Assembly (NCBI GenBank): GCA_966674685.1 | Contig: CBKWJC010000016.1 | Coordinates: 1-64,000 of the forward strand | Source: Thainema sp966674685 | Lineage (GTDB): Bacteria; Cyanobacteriota; Cyanobacteriia; Phormidesmidales; Phormidesmidaceae | Direction: 5' to 3' | Length of the DNA: 64,000 nt | Part shown: one piece after another, positions 35,640 through 44,544 of the stretch | Position numbering within the stretch: position 1 is the stretch's first letter | How the letters are laid out: every line of letters begins with the position of its first letter | Program-made: the position numbers and the translations under genes | Notes under the pieces: generated by a model | What the model was told of the DNA's origin: nothing | What the model saw: the letters and a program-made list of their open reading frames with translations, nothing else | Databases searched by the model: none

Positions 35640-37361
35640 ATGGTTGCTGTTGCCGAGCCGAGACAGCGTCGCTTGACGATGCAGGTGGCCGAGCTTGCCC
35701 CCGACACCACCGCGATTCGCTCCCTCGACTGGGATCGCGATCGCTTTGATATTGAGTTTGGACTGCAAAACGGCACCACCTACAACTCGTTTATCATTCG
35801 GGGCGATAAGGTGGCGCTGGTAGACACATCCCACGAAAAGTTTCGGGATCTTTACCTAGCGACTCTGCAAGAGCAGATTGATCCCGCTGAAATTGATTAT
35901 CTGGTGATCAGCCACACGGAACCCGATCACAGCGGTTTGGTCAAGGACGTTCTAGCTCTGGCTCCCAACGCGACCGTTGTCGGTTCCAAAGTCGCGATTC
36001 AGTTTCTTGAAGAACTGGTCAACCAGCCCTTCAAGCAAGAAATCGTCAAAGGCGGCGATAAGCTGGACTTGGGCAACGGCCACGAACTAGAGTTCATCAT
36101 TGCGCCTAACCTGCACTGGCCCGATACCGCCTTCACCTACGACCACGGCACCCAGATTCTCTACACCTGCGATGCCTTTGGTCTGCACTACTGCACCGAT
36201 GATCTGCTGGATGTTGACCTAGAGGCGATGTCACCGGACTTCCGCTTCTACTACGAGTGCCTGATGGCTCCCAATGCCCGGTCGGTGCTGTCTGCCCTCA
36301 AGCGGATGGACAAGCTAGATGCGCCGATTACCACCATTGCTGTCGGTCACGGCCCCATTTTGCAGCACAACGTCGATGAGCTAGTGGGGCGCTACCGCGA
36401 GTGGAGTCAGGCTAAAGCCAAGGCTGAAACGACAGTGGCGGTCTTCTACGTGTCCGATTATGGATACAGCGATCGCATTTCTCAGGCCATCGCGCGCGGG
36501 ATCAGCAAAACGGGCGTCGCGGTTGAAATGGAAGACCTGCGCTCCGCCGACCCGCAGGAAGTACAGGAACTGGTTGGTCGGGTGCAAGGCGTTGTGATTG
36601 GCATGCCGCCCACGAATGCCACTGCTGCTCAGGCGGCATTGAGTACGATTCTGGCTGCGGTTAAAGATAAGCAGTTCTTCGGCCTGTTCGAGTCCTACGG
36701 CGGCGACGACGAACCCGTTGACCCAGTTATGAATAAGCTGCGGGAACTGGATCTGACGCCGGGATTCGACCCGATTCGGATTAAAGATGTTCCAACCGAA
36801 TACATTTACCAAGTCTGCGACGAAGCGGGCACTGACCTTGGTCAAGAAATGACCCGCGATCGCAAAATCAAAAAGGTCAAATCGATCGATGCAGAGCTAG
36901 AAAAAGCACTCGGTCGAATCAGCAGCGGTTTATATGTGATTACTGCTGGACGGCAAGAAGTAAAAGGCGCGATGGTGGCCTCCTGGGTCTCGCAAGCCAG
37001 CTTCAAACCGCTGGGCTTCACCGTTGCCGTCGCCAAAGATCGGGCGATCGAATCCCTGATGCAGGTGGGCGACACGTTTGTGCTCAACATTCTGGAAGAA
37101 GGCAATCACCTGGGTCTGATGAAGCACTTCCTGAAGCGATTCGCTCCTGGTGCCGACCGCTTTGAGGGTGTGAAAACCTACACGGCTGAGAACGGCTCAC
37201 CGATTCTGGCCGATGCACTGGCTTATCTCGAATGCGAAGTCGCCAGCCGCATGGAAACCAGCGATCACTGGATTGTCTACTGTGTGGCCAAGGACGGTAA
37301 GGTCTCCGACCAAGAGGCTCGCACCGCAGTTCACCACCGCAAAATGGGTAATTACTATTAA
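35640..37361 (+). CDS. flv3: Flavodiiron protein Flv3 (NAD(P)H:oxygen oxidoreductase)
   Basis: A 573-aa three-domain protein: a metallo-beta-lactamase-like diiron domain, flavodoxin (VAVFYVSDYGYSDRISQAIA) and a C-terminal flavin reductase. The iron ligands are intact (SHTEPDHSG: His92, Glu94, Asp96, His97), as in Flv3 and unlike Flv1. RSLDWDRDRFDIEFGLQNGT is typical of the Flv3 group. It works with Flv1 in light-dependent reduction of O2 to water downstream of photosystem I. Flv1 follows on the same strand, separated by an inserted gene. Confidence 0.92.
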   Translation: MVAVAEPRQRRLTMQVAELAPDTTAIRSLDWDRDRFDIEFGLQNGTTYNSFIIRGDKVALVDTSHEKFRDLYLATLQEQIDPAEIDYLVISHTEPDHSGLVKDVLALAPNATVVGSKVAIQFLEELVNQPFKQEIVKGGDKLDLGNGHELEFIIAPNLHWPDTAFTYDHGTQILYTCDAFGLHYCTDDLLDVDLEAMSPDFRFYYECLMAPNARSVLSALKRMDKLDAPITTIAVGHGPILQHNVDELVGRYREWSQAKAKAETTVAVFYVSDYGYSDRISQAIARGISKTGVAVEMEDLRSADPQEVQELVGRVQGVVIGMPPTNATAAQAALSTILAAVKDKQFFGLFESYGGDDEPVDPVMNKLRELDLTPGFDPIRIKDVPTEYIYQVCDEAGTDLGQEMTRDRKIKKVKSIDAELEKALGRISSGLYVITAGRQEVKGAMVASWVSQASFKPLGFTVAVAKDRAIESLMQVGDTFVLNILEEGNHLGLMKHFLKRFAPGADRFEGVKTYTAENGSPILADALAYLECEVASRMETSDHWIVYCVAKDGKVSDQEARTAVHHRKMGNYY

Positions 37362-37403
37362 GTGAGGCGATTACGTGAGGCGAGAGGAGTGAGGAGTGAG
37401 GCG
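37361..37403. repeat. Left GAGGAGTGAG-type repeat array beside the IVP gene
   Basis: AGTGAGGCGA, GTGAGGCGA and GGAGTGAGGAGTGAGGCG run from the flv3 stop to 37403. The inverted counterpart lies at 37782-37814 (CGCCTTACTCCTCACC then CCTCACTCCTCACT), and a third array (CCTCACTCCTCACTCCTCAC) at 37866-37893 is inside the flv1 frame. Confidence 0.8.
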
Positions 37404-37414
37404 TATTAAGACAG

Positions 37415-37774
37415 GTGGAGAAGCCGCGTAAGAAGTTAAGGGTGTGGCAGAAGAGTGTTGAGTTTACGACCGAAATTTATCGGGTGACTCGTCAATTTCC
37501 GATATCTGAGCAGTATGGTCTTACCGCACAAATGCGTCGAGCAGCGGTTTCAATTCCAAGTAATTTGGCAGAAGGAGCCGCAAGAGGGACGAATGAATTT
37601 GCTCAATTTATCCGGATTGCTATCGGTTCTGCCAGTGAACTCGATACCCAGCTTGAAATCGCCTTACGTCTCGCATACCTCTCCCCGCAAGACCATCAAC
37701 ATCTTGATGCCGAACTCACCCAAATCGACCGTATGCTCATCGGCCTACGCAACTCCCTAAAGTCACCACCATAA
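37415..37774 (+). CDS. Four-helix-bundle protein (23S rRNA intervening-sequence protein family)
   Basis: A 119-aa four-helix bundle: LRVWQKSVEFTTEIYRVTRQ, YGLTAQMRRAAVSIPSNLAE and GSASELDTQLEIALRLAYLS are the family hallmarks. Relatives are found inside rRNA intervening sequences and scattered near other genes, with unknown function. Here it interrupts the flv3-flv1 pair and is bounded by inverted GAGGAGTGAG arrays, as if inserted. The start is a GTG with weak support. It is unrelated to the membrane protein found in flv4-flv2 operons. Confidence 0.85.
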   Translation: MEKPRKKLRVWQKSVEFTTEIYRVTRQFPISEQYGLTAQMRRAAVSIPSNLAEGAARGTNEFAQFIRIAIGSASELDTQLEIALRLAYLSPQDHQHLDAELTQIDRMLIGLRNSLKSPP

Positions 37775-37781
37775 TTATTCT

Positions 37782-37893
37782 TCACGCCTTACTCCTCACC
37801 CCTCACTCCTCACTTCCCAACCTTTGTTCATCACACCTACCCCCAAACCCATGACTGCATCAAACCCCTCACTCCTCACTCCTCACTCCTCAC
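37782..37893. repeat. Right CTCCTCAC-type repeat arrays, reaching into flv1
   Basis: Inverted relative to 37361-37403. The second block encodes residues of the Flv1 N-terminus (PSLLTPHSSRSK), so repeat DNA has been adopted as, or is tolerated in, coding sequence ahead of the conserved DVQVLPIA start of Flv1. Confidence 0.75.
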
Positions 37894-39611
37894 GCTCTAA
37901 GCCCCGCGATGTGCAGGTGTTGCCGATTGCGGCTCAAACGACTGTGATGCGATCGCGCAGTTGGAGTCGGCTGCGGTTTGAGATTGAGTATGCGCGGGAG
38001 AAGGGGACGACGGCGAATTCGTTTGTGATTCAGGCCGACAAGATGGCGCTGTTTGATCCGCCGGGTGAGTCATTTACGGAGAGTTTTCTGCAAGCGCTAC
38101 AGGAGCGGTTTGATCCAGCCAAGCTGGACTACGTGATTTTGGGGCACGTCAATCCCAACCGGATGGAAACGCTGAAGTCGCTGCTGGAGATTGCGCCGCA
38201 GGTGACGCTGGTCTGCTCTAATCCGGCAGCGTTGACGCTGCGGGAAGCCTTTAAAGAATCGGGTCAGCCGCTCAACATTCAGGTGATTAAAGGTGCAGAT
38301 GAGACGTTAGATTTGGGCATGAGCCACGTCCTACAGTTTATTCCGACCCCCAATCCCCGCTGGCCGGATCACCTGTGTACGTTTGACCCGCAAACGCTGG
38401 TGCTGTTTACCGATAAGCTGTTTGGCGCTCACGTCTGCGGCGACCAGATTTTTGACGAAGGCTGGGAAACCTTCATGGAGGATCGGCGCTACTACTACGA
38501 CTGCTTGATGGCTCCCAATGCCCGCCAAATCTCGACCGCACTCGATAAGCTGGCGGATGTTTCGCCAGTGCGGCTGTATGCGACGGGACATGGGCCGCTG
38601 GTGCGCTTCGGTCTGACGGAGTTGACCAATGACTATCATCACTGGAGCAAGCAGCAGAGCACCTACGACACAACGGTGACGCTGATTTACGCGTCGGCCT
38701 ACGGTAATACCGCTACGCTGGCAAATGCGATCGCACGGGGTATCACCAAAGCTGGAGTCGGGGTCGAGTCAATCAACGCCGAGATTTCTGACACGAAGGA
38801 AATCCAGGCGGCGATTGAAAAGTCCGCTGGATTTATTATCGGCTCACCAACTCTGGGCGGCCATGCGCCGACGCCAATTCAAACGGCATTGGGCACCATT
38901 CTGTCTACGGCAACAACCAACAAGCTGGCGGGTGTCTTCGGCTCCTTCGGCTGGAGTGGTGAAGCGATTGATCTGCTGGAGGACAAGCTGAAAGACGCGG
39001 GTTTCTCCTTTGGCTTTGAGCCGATCCGGGTCAAGTTCAAGCCCGATGACGCCACGCTCAAGTTCTGTGAAGAGGCGGGTACGGACTTTGCCCAAGCGCT
39101 GAAGAAAGCCAAGAAAGTGAAGGCTCCCCGCCAGCCCGCTACGTCGCTGGAACAAGCGGTCGGTCGCTTAGTCGGTTCGCTCTGCATCGTCACCGCCAAG
39201 CAGGAAAATGTATCGAGCGCCATGTTAGCCTCCTGGGTGTCGCAAGCCACCTTTAGCCCACCTGGATTTACCGTTTCCGTCGCCAAAGATCGGGCAGTGG
39301 AATCCTTGCTGTATCCCGGTTCGCCGTTTGTGCTGAATATTCTGGCGGAAGGTAAACATATTCCGCTGATGAAGCATTTCCTCAAGCCGTTTAACCCCGG
39401 TGAAGACCGCTTCGACGGCATAGAAACGGATGAGTCAAACTTGGGTTTACCCATTCTGAAAGATTCGCTCGCTTACTTAGAATGCCGCGTCAACAGCCGG
39501 ATGGAGTGCGGCGATCACTGGGTCGTGTATGCTGTGGTTGAATCCGGTCAGGTACTTGATGCCGATGCTAAGACCGCTGTGCATCACCGTAAATCAGGCA
39601 CGCATTACTAA
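37851..39611 (+). CDS. flv1: Flavodiiron protein Flv1
   Basis: About 586 aa with the same three domains as flv3. The diiron ligands are replaced: GHVNPNRME (His99, Asn101, Asn103, Arg104) stands where Flv3 has HTEPDH. This, and DVQVLPIAAQTTVMRSRSW, is diagnostic of Flv1. It forms the functional heteromer with Flv3 in O2 photoreduction. Flavodoxin (LIYASAYGNTATLANAIA) and flavin-reductase domains are intact. ATG 37851 is preferred to a TTG at 37824. The first residues are encoded by a CTCCTCAC repeat. Confidence 0.9.
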   Translation: MTASNPSLLTPHSSRSKPRDVQVLPIAAQTTVMRSRSWSRLRFEIEYAREKGTTANSFVIQADKMALFDPPGESFTESFLQALQERFDPAKLDYVILGHVNPNRMETLKSLLEIAPQVTLVCSNPAALTLREAFKESGQPLNIQVIKGADETLDLGMSHVLQFIPTPNPRWPDHLCTFDPQTLVLFTDKLFGAHVCGDQIFDEGWETFMEDRRYYYDCLMAPNARQISTALDKLADVSPVRLYATGHGPLVRFGLTELTNDYHHWSKQQSTYDTTVTLIYASAYGNTATLANAIARGITKAGVGVESINAEISDTKEIQAAIEKSAGFIIGSPTLGGHAPTPIQTALGTILSTATTNKLAGVFGSFGWSGEAIDLLEDKLKDAGFSFGFEPIRVKFKPDDATLKFCEEAGTDFAQALKKAKKVKAPRQPATSLEQAVGRLVGSLCIVTAKQENVSSAMLASWVSQATFSPPGFTVSVAKDRAVESLLYPGSPFVLNILAEGKHIPLMKHFLKPFNPGEDRFDGIETDESNLGLPILKDSLAYLECRVNSRMECGDHWVVYAVVESGQVLDADAKTAVHHRKSGTHY

Positions 39612-39627
39612 ATACTCTGTAAATTAA

Positions 39628-39703
39628 GTTTTGATGGTTGATGTGCCGCGCGTCGCGCGGCACATCAACCATCAAAACCCATTAAAAAACAACGTTGACA
39701 GAC
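39628..39703. repeat. Long hairpin with conserved tail (family C, copy 2)
   Basis: Perfect 25-nt arms (39628-39652 and 39654-39678), then a tail ending CAACGTTGACAGAC as in copy 1 (68-141). It begins 17 nt after flv1 and ends 8 nt before the methyltransferase frame, so it may terminate flv transcription. Confidence 0.85.
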
Positions 39704-39710
39704 TAGTAAG

Positions 39711-41009
39711 GTGCTAAGACCAAGACAAATGACGCTGGGCTTTGACAGCACCGATAATCCCCAAGACGTGCGGCACAACCGTTTGCAGGATACCGACCGC
39801 GCGTTTCATGATTGGTATCGGTTCATTCTGTCGTTTCCGCCCCATTTAGTGCGTCGCTATTTTGACCAGTTTCATTTAGCTGACGATGCCGTAGTTCTCG
39901 ATCCGTTTTGCGGCACAGGCACCACGTTAGTAGAAGCCAAAAAGTATCGACTGAATGCAGTTGGCATCGAAGCAACACCGATGTCTCATTTGGCTTCTCA
40001 GGTGAAAACAACCTGGGATCTAGATTGCGATCGCATTCAGTCTTTAGCTGACCAAATTCTAGAACGAGCGATTTATTGGCATCAGACTATTGCGACTGAA
40101 CGAACATTTAGCCCCGATCAATTTTCAGTTATTCTGAAGAATTCAATTTGTCAAGAACCGTTGAATAAGTGTTTAATCCTGCGAGATGAAATCGAAGACG
40201 TTGATCAACCTGCAATTCGATCATTCTTCGATTTAGCGTTGGCTTATACCGCTGTTTATGATGCCAGTAACCTCCGATTTGCTCCAGAAGTCGGTATCCG
40301 CCGCCAGAAGCGACAAGATGCCAATGTGTTTGAGGCATGGTATCAAAAAGTGCAGCAGATGCTAGACGATTTACGCTTCGTGCAGTCTGCTAATTACACA
40401 TATCCCAGCACAATTTGTCATCATGGTGATGCCAGAGAAGCGTCTAGTTTATTGCAGCCCAATTCAGTTAATGCGGTTATTACTTCTCCACCCTACCCCA
40501 ATGAAAAAGACTACACCCGCACGACGCGCTTAGAATCAGTTCTGCTCGGTTTTCTCAAGAATAAAGACGATCTGCGCCACTTCAAAAAAAGCATGATGCG
40601 CTCGAATTCCCGCAACATTTATGTAGCGGATCAGGATGATCGCTATTTGAGTTCAAACAGCAAGGTGATCAAGCTGGCTCAAGAAATTGAGCAGCGGAGA
40701 ATTGAGACGAATAACACATCTGGATTTGCTCGTCTTTATCCACGGGCAACGCTGCTTTATTTTGGGGGCATGAAGCGCCATTTCACTGAGCTGAAATCTG
40801 CTCTATGTCCAGGTGCAAAATTAGCTTATGTTGTTGGCGATCAAGCGTCGTATTTACAGGTACTCATTCGGACGGGAGAACTATTAGCTGAAATCGCCGA
40901 AGAGTTAGGCTATACGGTCTGCGATATTGAACTTTTTAGAACTCGGCTGTCGAGTAAAACAGGAGATCAGCTAAGAGAAGAAGTGTTGATTTTAGAGTGG
41001 AATTCTTAA
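39711..41009 (+). CDS. Orphan DNA methyltransferase (N4-cytosine/N6-adenine type)
   Basis: A 432-aa SAM-dependent DNA methylase. The SAM-binding motif DPFCGTGTTLVEAK is near residue 63 and the catalytic motif AVITSPPYPNEKDYTR near 260. The order, SAM motif first, and the TSPPY form favour an N4-cytosine (beta-like) enzyme, but N6-adenine cannot be excluded. No restriction partner adjoins it, so it is an orphan that may set epigenetic marks or protect against a nuclease encoded elsewhere. The start is GTG 39711 or ATG 39729. A hairpin terminator follows. Confidence 0.8.
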   Translation: MLRPRQMTLGFDSTDNPQDVRHNRLQDTDRAFHDWYRFILSFPPHLVRRYFDQFHLADDAVVLDPFCGTGTTLVEAKKYRLNAVGIEATPMSHLASQVKTTWDLDCDRIQSLADQILERAIYWHQTIATERTFSPDQFSVILKNSICQEPLNKCLILRDEIEDVDQPAIRSFFDLALAYTAVYDASNLRFAPEVGIRRQKRQDANVFEAWYQKVQQMLDDLRFVQSANYTYPSTICHHGDAREASSLLQPNSVNAVITSPPYPNEKDYTRTTRLESVLLGFLKNKDDLRHFKKSMMRSNSRNIYVADQDDRYLSSNSKVIKLAQEIEQRRIETNNTSGFARLYPRATLLYFGGMKRHFTELKSALCPGAKLAYVVGDQASYLQVLIRTGELLAEIAEELGYTVCDIELFRTRLSSKTGDQLREEVLILEWNS

Positions 41010-41012
41010 CTG

Positions 41013-41061
41013 GTTTATTTTCGTAAAACGTTTGCTGAGCAGACGTTTTACGAAAATAAAC
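41013..41061. terminator. Palindromic terminator after the methyltransferase
   Basis: Arms GTTTATTTTCGTAAAACGT (41013-41031) and ACGTTTTACGAAAATAAAC (41043-41061) are exact complements, 3 nt past the stop. It lies between convergent genes. Confidence 0.75.
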
Positions 41062-41102
41062 TGTGGGGTTTCAATCAGTTTTCACATTTTGTGGAAATAG
41101 CA

Positions 41103-43184
41103 TTACTCATCCCAACTGGGATATTGTTCAGGTGCTTCGCCGTGGCTTTCTAGAATTTTGTCACTGTTGCGTTTCGGTTTACCGGATTGAATCTCTTCTA
41201 ATAAAATGCTGAATTCCCAGTAATCACCAAAGTCAAATACGTAGTTCATCGTCATGCCTGTCTCCAGCGGCAAGTCGCCAACTAGGATTTGGTTGGAAAG
41301 GGGGCCATCGTGCCATTCATCGTAAGGATGATGCACCTCAATTGTGCGCCCCATCGCGTCTTTATAGGCAAATAGATGTAGGTGATCGGAATCGAAATCA
41401 ACTGCATCTAAGATTAAACCCGATAACTTTGCCAGCGTTGATTCACTGGAAATGGAAAGCCGCCGCCAAATGTTGCCGAGGGAAACCTTGAAAATGTAGG
41501 TGCCCGTCTGGTGCTCATGCTGTTTGGGCGTGGCCAGATTGTTCTGCCATTCAGGGAAGTAGGGCTGGAAATAGGGTCGTAGCTCTCCCCAGGGCTGGGT
41601 GTAGTCTTGCTGAGACCCCCAAATGTAATTCTGCTCGTAGTAAGCGCGAAATGTAGCAGTTGCGATCGCATCTCCAATAGGTAACGGCTTCACTTTCTTG
41701 ATTCGCCAGCCTTTACCTGATTCCGGCTTGGGCGAGTTGATCTCCACCCAGCCAAACATCTGCATCAGCGCCACATTATGCAACCCTGGCCAGTAGTTTA
41801 GGTTCTGCTGCTCACCGTAGTTTTTATAGGTTGGGTGTTGATCCCTTAAAGTTGGCCAACTGTTCAGTAATCGTCCACCCTCATTCGTGGGATTGCGATC
41901 TTCGCCAATCATTTCACCCGTGGCTCGCAACAACCAGGCTTCCAGCAGCGTGAAGTATTTCTCCGTGGGATTCAGCATTTGCCACGACGCGTAAACGTCT
42001 GGATCGACCTGTAGATGCGGCGTTTTGCCAACCGTCACAACCTTGGCAATCCCCGTTGCGCGCAGCAACAGGCAGAGGCCATGCAGATTCGCGTAGGATT
42101 TCTGCTGGGGGCGCTTGAGCGCGAGCTGAATCGGCTGGCTCATCTGGGCATTTAGATCTCCCAGCAGCTTGAGCGAGATATGCAGTAGCTTGCCGCTGAC
42201 GGGTAATCCCTTGCCCTCCATTGCCGCTAGCAGGGTTTCAAAGTCTTTGACGATGGTGCCCGGTGTGGTTTCAGTAATTTCCAGATCCTGGAGCAGCGCG
42301 ATCGCAGATTCGGATAGCTCTATGCCCTGATTTGCTACTGCACGCTGTAACATCTCAGTTTGTAGCTGCTGCAAAAAGCTGGAACCACTGTCGTCTGCCG
42401 CGTCATCGAGTTCCACTTCACCGGATTCAACTAGATGATGTGCGATCGCATCAATCAGTTCTTCCGGATCAGAGGGCAATCCTTCGAGTCCTGGAACAGG
42501 ACCGAATCCCAACTGCTGACTCAGCAGTGCGACAAACTCTGGCGGAACTCCTTCGGGAATGGGGAAAGCGGCTAATGTATTTTGGCCAGCACCTGCCGCC
42601 ATCGGCATGGGAAATCCGGGCAGTGGTGAACCGCCTGCTTGAAGCTGCTGGTTGTACTGTTGCTGAAACGCTTCCACCCCTTCTTGCGTGGTCATGTCAA
42701 AACCAGCCTGCATCCCCGACATCATGAACGATTTAGCCATACCAAAGTTACTCGGATCGTTCATCGTGTCTGTGAACGTCGGCTCAATTTTGTGCAGAAA
42801 GGCCAGAATCTTTTTGCTATTGCGCTGCTTATATTCCCGCTGTACAAACTGCCAAAACGCAATCAATTCTGGAATCGTGCTATTTGCTTCGTCAGGATTC
42901 ATCAACGAGACTTTGCGCGGAAACACGTAGAGGAGAATCTCCTCAGCGTCCTGCTGCTTCATCTTCGACAACGTAACTCCGGTGTAGGCATAGCCAAAAT
43001 AGACAAAGTTGCCAACCCAGTCCCCCAGATATTCCCCCTCTTGTGGATGTGCCTCGATGTAAGCTTTTGCCTCCGGTGAATTGACAAAGGCTTCTAGTAA
43101 ATTGGGAATATACTCTTCTTCTAAGACTCTCATTGCCTGATCAAAGTCGGCAATTTTGTCGAGCTGGTTGAACTGGAAGGCCAT
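41103..43184 (-). CDS. Large pRiA4b ORF-3 family protein
   Basis: A 693-aa protein. The last 140 residues match the plasmid pRiA4b ORF-3 domain (TYIFKVSLGNIWRRLSISSE, FGDYWEFSILLEEI), a family with no settled function often carried near mobile DNA. The long N-terminal part (about 1-540) is helical, with a glycine/proline-rich stretch near 195-215, and I recognise no domain in it. ATG 43184 is supported by a strong GGAGGAG 5 nt upstream. Confidence 0.75.
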   Translation of the reverse strand: MAFQFNQLDKIADFDQAMRVLEEEYIPNLLEAFVNSPEAKAYIEAHPQEGEYLGDWVGNFVYFGYAYTGVTLSKMKQQDAEEILLYVFPRKVSLMNPDEANSTIPELIAFWQFVQREYKQRNSKKILAFLHKIEPTFTDTMNDPSNFGMAKSFMMSGMQAGFDMTTQEGVEAFQQQYNQQLQAGGSPLPGFPMPMAAGAGQNTLAAFPIPEGVPPEFVALLSQQLGFGPVPGLEGLPSDPEELIDAIAHHLVESGEVELDDAADDSGSSFLQQLQTEMLQRAVANQGIELSESAIALLQDLEITETTPGTIVKDFETLLAAMEGKGLPVSGKLLHISLKLLGDLNAQMSQPIQLALKRPQQKSYANLHGLCLLLRATGIAKVVTVGKTPHLQVDPDVYASWQMLNPTEKYFTLLEAWLLRATGEMIGEDRNPTNEGGRLLNSWPTLRDQHPTYKNYGEQQNLNYWPGLHNVALMQMFGWVEINSPKPESGKGWRIKKVKPLPIGDAIATATFRAYYEQNYIWGSQQDYTQPWGELRPYFQPYFPEWQNNLATPKQHEHQTGTYIFKVSLGNIWRRLSISSESTLAKLSGLILDAVDFDSDHLHLFAYKDAMGRTIEVHHPYDEWHDGPLSNQILVGDLPLETGMTMNYVFDFGDYWEFSILLEEIQSGKPKRNSDKILESHGEAPEQYPSWDE

Positions 43185-43401
43185 ACGCTCCTCCGTATAG
43201 ATGCAGCAAGGGAAACACAGGTGGTCAAGCGGACTAAGTTTAGTTTAGGTTGACCCACTCCTTTACTGATAACACCGCAGACGGAAAGCGATCCAAATTT
43301 TCGACTGGTTTAAAAATGTGGCCGTTTGGAGCAGATGTGGAATGATGCTGTAATGGAATCAGGATTGAGCTGGCCAGCAAACACCGAGACACTCCTTCGC
43401 T

Positions 43402-43719
43402 ATGGTTGCCATTGTCGTCGCGATTAACATTTTGCTTTCGATTTTTTTCTTTTGGTGCACTTGGCAGCTCTGGTGCTGGAAGCGGGCTTTATCTCAGTTT
43501 GCCAATCGCCTTGTTCGCTACGAGCAGTGTACGTATCACACGTTGAATAACGCTCCAGCAGCCATTTTGAACGGGCAAGCTGGCACGCGAGATCTGCGGC
43601 TGAAGTATCAGAGATTGGAGCAGCAAATTCAGCAAGTGCAGAAGCTGCTGGCGCTACTCAGTCTGGTGCAGATTATTTGGACGGGACGGTTGAAGCGGTT
43701 TCGTTTGCGAAAGAAATAA
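43402..43719 (+). CDS. Small membrane-anchored coiled-coil protein
   Basis: A 105-aa protein: one N-terminal transmembrane helix (IVVAINILLSIFFFWCTWQL) ending in a tryptophan/cysteine-rich interface, a soluble middle, and a helical segment (YQRLEQQIQQVQKLLALLSL) with heptad-like spacing before a very basic tail (RLKRFRLRKK). It resembles uncharacterised cyanobacterial membrane proteins. Its stop codon lies inside the palindrome at 43714-43761. Confidence 0.6.
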   Translation: MVAIVVAINILLSIFFFWCTWQLWCWKRALSQFANRLVRYEQCTYHTLNNAPAAILNGQAGTRDLRLKYQRLEQQIQQVQKLLALLSLVQIIWTGRLKRFRLRKK

Positions 43720-43761
43720 ATTGGTAGCAGTGCGGCGCGCCGCACTGCTACCAATTTATTT
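43714..43761. terminator. 48-bp perfect palindrome, shared bidirectional terminator
   Basis: The whole 48 bp is an exact palindrome (24-nt arms, AAATAAATTGGTAGCAGTGC... and complement). The plus-strand gene stops within it and the minus-strand gene stops at its right edge. A/T runs at both ends fit bidirectional termination. Confidence 0.85.
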
Positions 43762-44256
43762 TTATGATGCCTGTGCCGGAGCTGCTTTCGCTCTTCTCTT
43801 AAAGCTGACAAAATCTACCACCTCCGATTCCTGAGCGGCCTGCCAAACATCGCGAATCACGTCGGCTAGTGGCGGCAGGACGATGAGTACCATCTGACCC
43901 ACGTTTTGATTACTGCGTCCGGCGACTTTCATCACCTGGGGCATGTCTGACCAGTCGGGCAGGACGAGAAACACTTCGTCGTTGGCGACGACGAGGTGCT
44001 TGTCGCGCAGGCTGGGGTCGAGACCGTGTTTATCAAGAAATTCAACAATTTTTCGCACCATCTGGAGGGAGGTTTGCTGGCGCAGGTCGTTGATGGCGCG
44101 AATTTCCAGGATTTGCTCCCAGCTATAGATCACGGTGGGCTTCTTGTGATTGCCGTATTTTTCCGGTACCACAATGCCTGTGCGGTCGAGATAGGCGAGC
44201 CGACTTGATGTGGTTTGGGTCAGTGCGATCGCTTCTTGGCGGGTGAAACCATCCAT
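43762..44256 (-). CDS. MerR-like HTH regulator
   Basis: About 164 aa. FTRQEAIALTQTTSSRLAYLDRTGIVVPEK is a winged-helix recognition region of the MerR/DUF-HTH type; YSWEQILEIRAINDLRQQ and SLQMVRKIVEFLDKHG continue the fold as in MerR helix pairs. The C-terminal half has no ligand-binding domain I recognise. The start is set at ATG 44256, because the frame up to 44313 passes through a 28-bp palindrome. A homologue-type regulator, target unknown. Confidence 0.65.
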   Translation of the reverse strand: MDGFTRQEAIALTQTTSSRLAYLDRTGIVVPEKYGNHKKPTVIYSWEQILEIRAINDLRQQTSLQMVRKIVEFLDKHGLDPSLRDKHLVVANDEVFLVLPDWSDMPQVMKVAGRSNQNVGQMVLIVLPPLADVIRDVWQAAQESEVVDFVSFKRRAKAAPAQAS

Positions 44257-44295
44257 AGGGGCAAAACTAGGCTGTCCAGAGTTTTCAACGTTTGC

Positions 44296-44323
44296 GTAGG
44301 GGCGAATGGCCATTCGCCCCTAC
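44296..44323. repeat. 28-bp perfect palindrome (GTAGGGGCGAATGGCCATTC...)
   Basis: A known kind of cyanobacterial intergenic repeat, GTAGGGGCGAATGG and its complement. It creates an artificial ATG for the minus-strand regulator frame. Confidence 0.85.
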
Positions 44324-44544
44324 CCGATGTGGAATAGCCATAACGTATCTGATCATAGCTTACGTACACATAAATAAACGTTATGTTAGAGTTTAAACGT
44401 CCGTCGAACTTAATATTTTAACCCCCTATCCATAGGGTCAACTTTTAATTTATCCCCTCACAAGACGCTAGATGTGTCTTAGTATTGATCCCATCACAAC
44501 CCGTACATTTGGTATCACAACCTGCCTGGAGGAAAGCTGTTTCT

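Noticed and set aside
37415..37774. Gene between the flv genes as an sll0218-like partner (flv4-flv2 operon)
   Set aside because: The product is a soluble four-helix bundle of the IVP family, and the flavodiiron sequences match Flv3 and Flv1.
44330..44544. Cobalamin riboswitch before the B12-dependent reductase
   Set aside because: No B12 box or expected GCCACTG core could be found in the upstream region.
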